NCBI GenBank assembly: GCA_903951425.1
Contig: CAJBBX010000043.1
Location: forward strand, 1 to 61,194
DNA from: an uncultured Chthonomonas sp.
GTDB taxonomy: Bacteria > Armatimonadota > Chthonomonadetes > Chthonomonadales > CAJBBX01
DNA: 61,194 nt
Reading direction: 5' to 3'
Shown here: positions 26,201-33,466 of the stretch, piece by piece
Layout of the letters: each line of letters starts with the position of its first letter
Position numbering within the stretch: the first letter of the stretch is position 1
Translations under genes and position numbers: made by a program
Notes under the pieces: generated by a model
What the model saw: only the letters and a program-made list of their open reading frames with translations
Told to the model about the DNA's origin: nothing
Databases searched by the model: none

Positions 26201-27123
26201 GAGTGGCCCTGCTGGTGGCGCCCATGCTCGACAACCACGACACCTTCACCACCGTGGCGCGGGTGACGGTGCGCGGTCCCGACGGGCCGTTGGCCGTCCG
26301 CACGTTGCGCTTCCCCGGCGACCTGGACTGGTGGTGCCCAGCCGAGGTGGTGGGCGACTTCGCTACGGCTCGGGGGCCGCGTAAGGGGCCCCACGGCCTG
26401 CTCCCGGCACTGGCGCCCAACGCCTCGGACTGGCCGGATGGGCGCCCGCCCGCCTTCCCGCAGCCGGCATTCTGGGCATCGTCGCACGTCCACGCCACGC
26501 CCTCCTGCGTCTTCAACGTGGTTGAGATGGACTTGCCGCATGCGGTCGAGGCCACGTCGGTTGAGGTTGAAACGCTGACCGAGGACGCCTGCCTGGCCGT
26601 GGCCGCCGTCACCGCCGAGATGTCCACGGGCCACACCGCGCTGGCCGGCACGCCCTACCTGCCCCCGCCGAACCTGCGCGAACCCAGGACCCTCTTCGCG
26701 CTGCGCCGCACGGGCGACCTGGAGGGTTGGAGCGTGACCGGAGACTTCAGCGTGGCGGCTGTGCCCTCGCTCTTTGCCACCGCGACCCTGAACTCGTTGG
26801 CATCGAGCGGCGAGGCGGGAGTGGGATCGGCCACGTCGCCGGTATTCACACTGGATGCGCCCTGCCTGCGGGTCAGGCTCCAGGGCGGGCGTTCGCTTGC
26901 CCCCGCCGGCCCCGGCACGCTTGCCGTGCGGCTCCTGGACGCCGTCGACGGCCGGGAGTTGGCGGTTCTGCGCCCCAGCTCATCGCACCTCCTCGCCGAG
27001 GCGTCCATCGACGTGGGCGCCTGGCAAGGCCGCAAGGTCCGGTTGGTGCTGGAGGACCGCAACAGCCAGCCCAGCTACGCCTGGATCGGCATTTCGGATG
27101 TCACGCTCGGGCCGAGGCCCTGA
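23227..27123 (+). CDS. very large secreted six-hairpin glycosidase
   Basis: ATG 23227 follows GGAGG (23216-23220); 1298 residues with a signal peptide (MRPLLVLLAAAVLAPAVSG). After an N-terminal beta-sandwich (about 25-245) comes an (alpha/alpha)6 barrel (about 260-620) with the motifs LDYNWLRPLGWVECIHHWHALWHMQ, FGGSNQFFLWQARNYLRQTGD, DPDGDGLLGWGQQIGNQEDY and WPEISTEPTAAYFSPPAGLYLQAVVEALFGL, as in GH94/GH63/GH116-like and debranching-type enzymes. A beta-sandwich and several further beta domains run to the C-terminus (about 650-1298), probably for binding. I cannot assign one CAZy family. Sulfatase follows after 16 bases, so the two likely act on the same substrate. Confidence 0.7.
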   Translation: MRPLLVLLAAAVLAPAVSGAPRYPDDRMAAYHATLAAISEVRPNAGVLTYAMDAPTYMDHYGLARLAVGVEAGGRTRWASEAKEVEVRDIPGGVRATWRVAGVKVETSLLALPVGRREQKWQGAALFGVSTSPRTPVTVRLSGPARVGPSAPRTAWLAGEAAGAWRAGPRVGTFLMQGDAVPISTAVRAWDGADAPSAGLAEIRMRAGRGRVMVAFAATDTEASALAASDPAPLLSRHSATYRMLLASKIATPDPTLDAAFRSAILTLDYNWLRPLGWVECIHHWHALWHMQHSPGATWIGQADRARECLLSHAEHLMPSGAAPQFFPGGQTHRDFGGSNQFFLWQARNYLRQTGDTATILRLAPALDAVIAQTWRESDPDGDGLLGWGQQIGNQEDYVSTPGNGATPTMEGIQMLLARAEIAAALGDAATARRLNRRASELAAALRERLWMPDLGRYAFFEDPQGALRPDGQYHTMLYPAIYGLADAEDAWSGVRQVRDRLTDADGAVYCSANFPWHAVGTWGMQAGVAQQPWAAMGLAAVGLRNETWRPLHAAAAWAQDTNHRGAWPEISTEPTAAYFSPPAGLYLQAVVEALFGLRADLPRGEVTVSPSFPDAWPSASLVLPEYRASYRRLTGPPMSGAVWRVRYTLETTRPLRRRLSWRVPVGRAASLTCDGKPLPCRLQPGVDCALLTASAPASRRTVFDLALRIDGVSLQHPGSVAEGDLLTIRATGGVITGVDDRCGVLRDVSLAGGALRGRVRSGLLAAYTGFGRLGQLTFSRRTFFVRVRTAAGAEATLAATVALLPRLEASGAFICRPGGGLTLRNNTAVAVRGTALLRCAAGEFALPVSLPPRTEARAPFVLPVDRAALLSPGDNQVDLLWPDGSRTAFTAPGPAEAGVAAWRSGRMVAAPLAADLLQPDTDRPQWRIWYAYGHWPWAGSRPPATEIALHKRLELPNGWVFEPAGRKLAPVSRRVGRPHISVPLPSGPCRRVALLVAPMLDNHDTFTTVARVTVRGPDGPLAVRTLRFPGDLDWWCPAEVVGDFATARGPRKGPHGLLPALAPNASDWPDGRPPAFPQPAFWASSHVHATPSCVFNVVEMDLPHAVEATSVEVETLTEDACLAVAAVTAEMSTGHTALAGTPYLPPPNLREPRTLFALRRTGDLEGWSVTGDFSVAAVPSLFATATLNSLASSGEAGVGSATSPVFTLDAPCLRVRLQGGRSLAPAGPGTLAVRLLDAVDGRELAVLRPSSSHLLAEASIDVGAWQGRKVRLVLEDRNSQPSYAWIGISDVTLGPRP

Positions 27124-27139
27124 CCCCAAGGGAGACCCC

Positions 27140-28489
27140 ATGAAGCCATCGCACCCCAACATCGTCTTCGTCTTCGGCGACCAGTGGCGCGCCCAGGCGT
27201 TGGGCTACGCCGGCGATCCCAACGTCCGCACGCCCAATTTGGACGCCTTCGCGACCCGGTCGCTTCGCTTCACGCAGTCCATCTCCACATGCCCGGTCTG
27301 CTGCCCGTGGCGGGCTACCCTCATGACCGGCCAGAACCCGCTGACCCACGGCGTCTTCGTCAACGACGTGCCCGTCCGGGGTGAGCCGGCCTACCTGGCC
27401 CAGTGGCTGGGCGAGGCGGGCTACGATACGGCCTACATCGGCAAGTGGCACGTCGACGGGCACGGCCGCTCCTCCTACATCCCGCCCGAGCGGCGCAAGG
27501 GGTTCCGCCACTGGCGCGCGCAGGAGTGTACGCACGACTACAACGCCTCTGGCTACTACGCCGACGACCCGGCGCCGCTCCGCTGGCCCGGCTACGATGC
27601 CGAGGCGCAGACTGAGGAGGCTATCCGCTACCTCCGCTCGGCCGGCGACCGCGGCCCCTTCATGATGATGCTCTCCTGGGGCCCGCCGCACGACCCCTAC
27701 GGCACTGCGCCGGAGCGCTACCGGGCGATGTACGATCCGACAGGCCTCGTCCTGCGCCCCAACGTGCCCAACGAGCGCGAAGGCGAGACGCGGGCCAAGA
27801 TCGCCGGCTACTACGCCCACTGCTCGGCGCTGGACGCTTGCTTCGGTCGCCTGGCCGACGCCCTGGAGACGCTGGGGCTGGCCGACGACACGCTGCTGGT
27901 CTTTACCTCGGACCATGGCGACATGCTCGGCTCGCACCTCCAGTGGAACAAGCAGCGCCCCTTCGAGGAGTCGATCCTGACGCCCATGCTCATGCGCTGG
28001 CCGTCGGGCTTCGGCACGACGCCGCGCACGGTGACAAACCAGGTCGCCTCGGCCGACATCATGCCGACGCTCATCGGCCTCGCCGGCGTGCCGGTTCCGG
28101 CCACCGTGGAGGGGCGCGACCTGAGCGAGGCGATCCGGCGCAACCTGCCGCCCGACCCCGACGAGGCCACGCTCATCGAGTTGCCCGCCTGCTTCCACCA
28201 GTACGCCTACTACAACGGCGGTCGCGACTGGCGCGGCCTGCGGACCGCGCGCCACACCTACGTCATCGACCACGAGGGCCCGTGGATGCTCTTCGACAAC
28301 GTGTCGGACCCGTACCAGATGCGTAACCTGGTGTCGGAGCCCCTGGCGTCGGACGTGCGGAGCCGGCTGGATCGCCGCCTGCGCACCATGCTCGAGGCCC
28401 GAGGCGACCGGCTCGAGCGGGGCGCGGACCTGATCCGCCGAGCGGGGTACAGCACCGACCAGCGCGGCGACCCGGTCTACAGCCCGTAG
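27140..28489 (+). CDS. sulfatase, Cys-type (C-x-P-x-R)
   Basis: ATG 27140 after AAGGGAG; 449 residues. It hydrolyses sulfate esters, probably on sugars. D14 in VFGDQWR is a metal ligand. The modification motif is C54-C55-P56-W57-R58, so C54 should become formylglycine. TAYIGKWH carries the conserved Lys and His, and VFTSDHGDMLG the second metal pair. No signal peptide is visible, which is unusual for a sulfatase that would need periplasmic substrate. It could act on imported sulfated oligosaccharides or be exported in another way. Sixteen bases downstream of the six-hairpin glycosidase; probably same operon. Confidence 0.92.
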   Translation: MKPSHPNIVFVFGDQWRAQALGYAGDPNVRTPNLDAFATRSLRFTQSISTCPVCCPWRATLMTGQNPLTHGVFVNDVPVRGEPAYLAQWLGEAGYDTAYIGKWHVDGHGRSSYIPPERRKGFRHWRAQECTHDYNASGYYADDPAPLRWPGYDAEAQTEEAIRYLRSAGDRGPFMMMLSWGPPHDPYGTAPERYRAMYDPTGLVLRPNVPNEREGETRAKIAGYYAHCSALDACFGRLADALETLGLADDTLLVFTSDHGDMLGSHLQWNKQRPFEESILTPMLMRWPSGFGTTPRTVTNQVASADIMPTLIGLAGVPVPATVEGRDLSEAIRRNLPPDPDEATLIELPACFHQYAYYNGGRDWRGLRTARHTYVIDHEGPWMLFDNVSDPYQMRNLVSEPLASDVRSRLDRRLRTMLEARGDRLERGADLIRRAGYSTDQRGDPVYSP

Positions 28490-28491
28490 CC

Positions 28492-31400
28492 CTACGGGTC
28501 GTAGACCTTCCGTCCCAGCCGGATGGCCTCGCGGTTGCGTAGCTCGGTCCGCAGGCGCGCCTCGGCTCGGGCCAGCCGTGCGGCGTCGGTGGGGTTGGGC
28601 TGGAAGCCCGGCATGTCGGCGCGGGGCCGCCGGGCCAGCATGGCCGCTCCGGCGCGGATGATGCCGAGGGCCTCGCGGCGCTGGGGGCCGCCCTCCGGCA
28701 GGCGGTCGAGCAGCGGGCTCAGCTCAGGCCGCTCGAAGCTCACCAGCGGGCCGGGGTAGCGATCGAAGCTGCCGTTGGCGGCGATGGGCGCGCCGATCAG
28801 CTCCTCCAGTCGGCGCATCTGGCCGGGGTCCAGCGGGCAGCGGCCGGTCCAGTGGTCAGGGTAGGCGCAGGCGTAGGTGGGGTAGTAGGGCGCGTTCAGG
28901 TCGACCCAGGTCCGGATGCGGTCGAGGCTCTCGGCGTCGAGCCGCAGCCCGTTGTGATCGCCCGAGACGGCCTTCACCAGCGGGCTGGCGTGCGATCCCC
29001 AGCTCATGGCGGGCTGGATCTGCGCAGGTCCCGCGCCCACGGCGCCCGTGTAGCCCTTGCGCCAGAGCTCCACGTAGGCGGTGTTGAAGACGAAGTCGCG
29101 GTCGGCCGCCAGATTCAGCTTGCGGCCTGCCGGCCTGCCGTAGTCGTGGCAGCTCACGCAGTGCTTGTCGAAGACGGGCTGCACCTCGGCCATGAAGCTG
29201 AACTCCCGTGCCGGACCGCGCCAGGACTCCAGGGCGCTGGGAGCGCGGAGGAGGGCCATGGGCTGCCTCCGGTCGGCAGGCGGCGCCGATCGCCGCTCCT
29301 CATGGCACCCCACGCAACCCGCCCGCTCGCCGGAGTGGACCATGGCGGCGCTCCGCATGGACTGGACCATACGCCCCTGCGCATCCAGCAGCTGGAAGTA
29401 GACCAGCGTGTCGGCGGGCACGTTGAAGTAGGCCGAGCCATCGGCCTCCACGGGCACGCTGCCCAAGATGCGCTTGCTCTCCAGCGAATGCCAGTTCATG
29501 CCCGGCGCGGTGTAGCCCTGGCCGAACCAGGATCCGGGCGACCAGAACCGCTTGGGCGGCGCCTCCACCACGCGGAGGCTCTTCACCGTGCCCCGCGCAA
29601 CTCCGGCCATGTGGGTGCCCTGGTAGACATCGGCCACGTAGAAGGCGCCGGCTCCGCCCGTGTAGTCTCGCCTGCGCGGGATCACCGGCGGCCGTGGGCG
29701 GGCGGTCAGCGGCATGGGGTCGTAGCAGCCCGCGCCCTCGGTGTGCAGCAGGATTTCGTTGCCGAAGAGGTCCAGCAGGTAGATGCCGGTCTGCTCGCCC
29801 TGCCCGGTCATCCGCGAGCAGAGGAAGTACTTCGCGCTGAGCGGGTAGGGGTCGGCGTACTTCACACGCAACTGGGCGAAGGCATCGCAGTCGAAAGGCG
29901 GCCCCTCATGCACCAGCCGCATGGCGTCGGCGGGCCAGATGCGCACGACGGGCTTGCGCCCGTTGAGGCCCAGCGTCGGGTCCACCAGCGCCAGCGCGCC
30001 CCAGAGGCGGTCGTGGTGCGGGCCGAAGATGCAGAGCGCCGTGCGGCTGCCGGGCACGATGCGCGGGGTGTAGGCCGCGGCGGGCGACGATGCGTTGTTT
30101 CCCCAGTAGATGGCCTGGTTGGTGCCGTCCGGGTTCACGGTCCAGAGACCGTGCGCGTCGCCGAAGTTGCGGTCCACGTATTCCCAGCGTGCGTAGAGGA
30201 TGCGCCCGTCCGGCATCAGCGAGGCCTGGTTCTGGAAGAGGTTGTTGTGCTCGATCTGCTGGATGTTGGCGCCGTCGGCGTCCATGCGGTAGAGGTTGGC
30301 CGCGTGGTCGCGGGAGCACTGGTTGAACTTGGGGTCCCGCGTGGCGGAGAAGGCGATGCCGCCGTCGGGCAGGTAGATGGGGTCGAAGTCCGAGACGCCC
30401 TCGGCGCGGGTGAGTTGCCGCCTCCCGGAGCCGTCGGCGTTCATCTCCCAGAGGTGGTAGTCCTCATCGGCGTTGCGGCGCAGGGCAAAGAGGACGCGCT
30501 TGCCGTCGAAGCTCACCTCAGGGTCGCGCACCATGCCCTCGGGCAGGCTGGCCAGTGTCCGTACCCGGCCGCCGTGCCCCAGGTCCAGGGCCTTGATCGC
30601 GCCGCCGCCCTGGAACGCCGTGTTGTGCATGACGCCCCGGTCCGGGTTGAACTCACCGGTATGGAAGAGCGTGTCGATGGCGTGGTAGTGGCTCCGGTAT
30701 GGCGGACGCGCCACGAAGACGATGGGCCGGCCGCTCACAAGCGGGTTGGCGATGAGCGCCTCGCGCCGCAACGCGTCGAAGGCCTTGGTGGCGCCGGCGG
30801 GCGGCTCACCATCGGCCATCAGTCTGCGCCGCAGGGCCGCCAGTCGTGCCCGGTACGCCGCGCCGTTGGGGTAGCGCGAGCCGAACGTGCGCGTCAGGTC
30901 ATCGATGGCCCTAGAGAGCGACTCCATGGCTGCTTCGGTCGGGCCGCCGGCTGCTCCAGGACCGGGCAGGGCGAGGCCCTCCATCTCGAGCCAGACCACG
31001 TCCCAGCACTCGCGGCCCAGGTTGTCGTGCGTCAGCGTGATGCGCCGCACCTCGTAGTCGAAGGTGAACCGCTCGTCGTAGAGGCTTACGTCGCGGGGCG
31101 CCAGCGTCCGCTGCACCAGCACGTGGTCGACGCCCTGGGCATCGGTGGCCGTCACGGTGAGCTTCATGCCGTCCAGCGTCTGCGCGGCGGCGGAGTCGGT
31201 CAGCCCGTAGCGAAGGCGCCAGGTGCAGTCTCGGGGCCACGCCACGTCCCACGAGGCGTTCATGACGTTGCCGTCCGGGAAGGCCAGCATGAAGAGGCCC
31301 TTGCGCCGCTCGCCGCGCACCATCCCCTCGCCGGAGGCCAGAAACCCGCGGTTGTCGCTGTCCCACTCATACCCGGCCGCCAGTTGGTGCCCCGCGCCGT

Positions 31401-31575
31401 TGTTGGCACAGGTCTCCCGCCAGACGTAGTTGTGCCGCGCCGCGTCGGTGATGCGCGCCTTCTCCAGCCGCAGCGGGGCAGGGGAGTTCCCAGCGGGCGC
31501 GGGGCCCGTGGCGCAGAGCGCGGGCAGCAGTCCCAGCGCCGGCATCCAGATCCAGGCAGAGCGCATCTTGGGCAA
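28492..31575 (-). CDS. HzsA-related protein: PD40 propeller and two c-heme sites
   Basis: I chose the TTG start at 31575 because GAGGAG is seven bases upstream; ATG 31566 is the alternative. 1027 residues with a signal peptide (about 1-30). The middle holds WD/PD40-type blades (EVSFDGKRVLFALRRN, DFDPIYLPDGGIAFSATRD, NLYRMDADGANIQQI, LMPDGRILYARWEYVDRN) as in hydrazine-synthase-alpha-like proteins. Later come WGALALVDPTLGLNGRKPVVRIWP and two heme motifs, CVGCH (about residue 750) and CVSCH (about 803). HzsA-type homologues of this size are common in Planctomycetota, Verrucomicrobiota and Armatimonadota outside anammox. No HzsBC-like genes are nearby. Probably a secreted redox protein of unknown reaction, convergent with the sulfatase. 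Confidence 0.8.
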   Translation of the reverse strand: MPKMRSAWIWMPALGLLPALCATGPAPAGNSPAPLRLEKARITDAARHNYVWRETCANNGAGHQLAAGYEWDSDNRGFLASGEGMVRGERRKGLFMLAFPDGNVMNASWDVAWPRDCTWRLRYGLTDSAAAQTLDGMKLTVTATDAQGVDHVLVQRTLAPRDVSLYDERFTFDYEVRRITLTHDNLGRECWDVVWLEMEGLALPGPGAAGGPTEAAMESLSRAIDDLTRTFGSRYPNGAAYRARLAALRRRLMADGEPPAGATKAFDALRREALIANPLVSGRPIVFVARPPYRSHYHAIDTLFHTGEFNPDRGVMHNTAFQGGGAIKALDLGHGGRVRTLASLPEGMVRDPEVSFDGKRVLFALRRNADEDYHLWEMNADGSGRRQLTRAEGVSDFDPIYLPDGGIAFSATRDPKFNQCSRDHAANLYRMDADGANIQQIEHNNLFQNQASLMPDGRILYARWEYVDRNFGDAHGLWTVNPDGTNQAIYWGNNASSPAAAYTPRIVPGSRTALCIFGPHHDRLWGALALVDPTLGLNGRKPVVRIWPADAMRLVHEGPPFDCDAFAQLRVKYADPYPLSAKYFLCSRMTGQGEQTGIYLLDLFGNEILLHTEGAGCYDPMPLTARPRPPVIPRRRDYTGGAGAFYVADVYQGTHMAGVARGTVKSLRVVEAPPKRFWSPGSWFGQGYTAPGMNWHSLESKRILGSVPVEADGSAYFNVPADTLVYFQLLDAQGRMVQSMRSAAMVHSGERAGCVGCHEERRSAPPADRRQPMALLRAPSALESWRGPAREFSFMAEVQPVFDKHCVSCHDYGRPAGRKLNLAADRDFVFNTAYVELWRKGYTGAVGAGPAQIQPAMSWGSHASPLVKAVSGDHNGLRLDAESLDRIRTWVDLNAPYYPTYACAYPDHWTGRCPLDPGQMRRLEELIGAPIAANGSFDRYPGPLVSFERPELSPLLDRLPEGGPQRREALGIIRAGAAMLARRPRADMPGFQPNPTDAARLARAEARLRTELRNREAIRLGRKVYDP

Positions 31576-31702
31576 CGGGCGTCTCCTCACCGGGGTCTGT
31601 GCAGGGCCCCTCGGCAGTTGCAGCCATACCATACCGCACCGCGGCAGGTATAACACCGTCAGTGTCGGGCCCCGGTTCGGGCGCCGGCCGAAGGGGTGCG
31701 AC

Positions 31703-33460
31703 ATGCGCGTTCTGGCCTGCCTCTGCCTGCTCTGGGCGGCGATGCCCGCCGTTGCGGGGCCGAACCTGATACCCGGCGACCGCTGGGACAACCATGCGCA
31801 GGGCAATGTCACGCTCAAGGTGTCGCCTGCCCAGGGCGCGCCGGCAGGCGTAGCCTCCGTGATCACGATCACCACGAGCTGCGCCACGGAGCCCTACTAC
31901 CTCGCGCAGATATCGCGGACCATACCCGGCGACCTGAAGGCCGGGAGCCGCCTCCGCTTCACCTTCTGGGCGCGGTCCGCCACTCGGAGCCCCATGCGCG
32001 CCACTGTGGAGCGCACTACCCCGCCCTACACCGGCGTGGTCGAGCTCAACATTGAGCCCGGCGCCGAGTGGAAGCGCTACACGGGCATGGGCGCCACCGA
32101 GGGCTACGGGCTCGACGGCCTCTCGGCGCACTTCCAGACCGGGCGCGGGCCCGGCGAGATCGAGATCGCGGGGGTGACCGTGGAGAACCTGGGACCCGAC
32201 CCGGCCATCGTGCGGGCCGAAGCCGCCTGCAAGTCCGACGCCGTGCGCCGTCGCATCCGGCAGCTCCGCACCGGCGTCCTGGAGGTAATCGTGCGCGACC
32301 GACGCGGTCGGCCGGTCCCCAATGCCTCGGTGTCGGTCCGCGAGACGCGCAGCGACTTCCTCTTCGGCTGCAACATCTTCGGCCTCCGCCCGACCGATAC
32401 CGGCGCCGCGCAGGCCGAGTACCAGCGCCGGTTCACGGAACTCTTCAACTACGCCACGCTCCCCTTCTACTGGGGCGCGTTCGAGCCTGAGCAGGGCCGC
32501 CCGCAGCATGAGCGGCTCACCGCCATGGCACGCTGGTGTGCCGACCACGGCCTCGCCGCCAAGGGGCACCCGCTGATCTGGCACGAGGTCTATCCAGGCT
32601 GGGCGCCCAAGGATCCCGACGCCGCGGCCACGCTGCTCCACGACCGCGTAAAGGACATCCTCCCGCGCTATGCGGGCACGGTGAGATACTGGGACGTGCT
32701 GAACGAGGCCAACGTCGCCCCCACCTACGCCCAGACCGGCGAGGGCGCCTGGATCAAGCGCGAGGGCGCCGCACCGGTGGTGGCCAAGGCCCTCGGTTGG
32801 GCGCGCGAGGCCGGCAAGGGGCTCGGCAACACCTACCTGTACAACGACTTTGACACCGGTGACGCCAACGCCGCCCTGCTCGCCGAGCTCGCCCGCATGA
32901 AGGCCCTGCCCGACGCCATCGGCATCCAGAGCCACATGCACTCTGGCCAGTGGCCCATGGAGCGCGTCTGGGCCGTGACGGAGCGCTTCGCCCAGTTCGG
33001 CAAGCCGATCCACTACACCGAGGCCACGGTCGTGAGCGCGCCGCCCCGGACCTTCGACTTCGCCAAGCCGCCCACGGACTGGGCCACTACCCCCGAGGGG
33101 GAGGCCGCCCAGGCCGACTACGTGAAGCGCTTCTACTCGCTCCTCTTCAGCCACCCCTCCGTGCAGGCCATCACCTACTGGGACTTCAGCGATGCGTGGG
33201 CCTGGCTGAACGCGCCCGCCGGCTTCCTGCGCAAGGACATGAGCCCCAAGCCCGCCTACGACGCCCTGAAGCAGCTCATCCGGGGCGAGTGGTGGACCGA
33301 CGCCAAGGCGGCCACCGGCGCTTCGGGTCGTTGCTCGGTCCAGGCGTTCTACGGAAGCTACGCGATCAGCGTCACGGCCCTCGGCGGCCGAAGCGCACGC
33401 GCCGAGGCCCGCTTCCCGCAGGGCACGGGCAGGTTGATCGTGGAGGTCCGCCTGCCCTGA
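31703..33460 (+). CDS. secreted endo-beta-1,4-xylanase-like enzyme (GH10)
   Basis: ATG 31703 (MRVLACLCLLWAAMPAVA signal peptide); 585 residues. N-terminal carbohydrate-binding-like domain (about 20-165) with a TFWARS.. motif typical of CBM4/9-type modules, then a short Ig-like linker domain with GRPVPNASVSV, then the GH10 barrel (about 215-540). Landmarks: FGCNIF, HPLIWHE, acid/base E335 in WDVLNEAN, nucleophile E440 in IHYTEATV. HPLIWH and NEAN match the family. It cuts the xylan main chain outside the cell. Convergent with the arabinofuranosidase-like gene, six bases apart, which fits a joint arabinoxylan role. Confidence 0.9.
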   Translation: MRVLACLCLLWAAMPAVAGPNLIPGDRWDNHAQGNVTLKVSPAQGAPAGVASVITITTSCATEPYYLAQISRTIPGDLKAGSRLRFTFWARSATRSPMRATVERTTPPYTGVVELNIEPGAEWKRYTGMGATEGYGLDGLSAHFQTGRGPGEIEIAGVTVENLGPDPAIVRAEAACKSDAVRRRIRQLRTGVLEVIVRDRRGRPVPNASVSVRETRSDFLFGCNIFGLRPTDTGAAQAEYQRRFTELFNYATLPFYWGAFEPEQGRPQHERLTAMARWCADHGLAAKGHPLIWHEVYPGWAPKDPDAAATLLHDRVKDILPRYAGTVRYWDVLNEANVAPTYAQTGEGAWIKREGAAPVVAKALGWAREAGKGLGNTYLYNDFDTGDANAALLAELARMKALPDAIGIQSHMHSGQWPMERVWAVTERFAQFGKPIHYTEATVVSAPPRTFDFAKPPTDWATTPEGEAAQADYVKRFYSLLFSHPSVQAITYWDFSDAWAWLNAPAGFLRKDMSPKPAYDALKQLIRGEWWTDAKAATGASGRCSVQAFYGSYAISVTALGGRSARAEARFPQGTGRLIVEVRLP

Positions 33461-33466
33461 CGGGCC

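Noticed and set aside
28492-31575. True hydrazine synthase alpha subunit
   Set aside because: No hzsB/hzsC, hydrazine dehydrogenase or nitrogen genes nearby; only the architecture is shared.
28852-31653. Long plus-strand open frame (about 930 codons) opposite the HzsA-related gene
   Set aside because: Arises from high GC on the non-coding strand; composition lacks domain motifs, and the minus-strand gene has clear family motifs. Similar long antisense frames at 999-2645, 10973-13090, 14776-16584, 41102-43507 and 53648-55360 were rejected for the same reason.
31600-31702. Promoter with TATAAC at 31649-31654 for the GH10 gene
   Set aside because: No matching -35 at a workable distance; spacing to the nearest TTG-type hexamer is about 25 bases.
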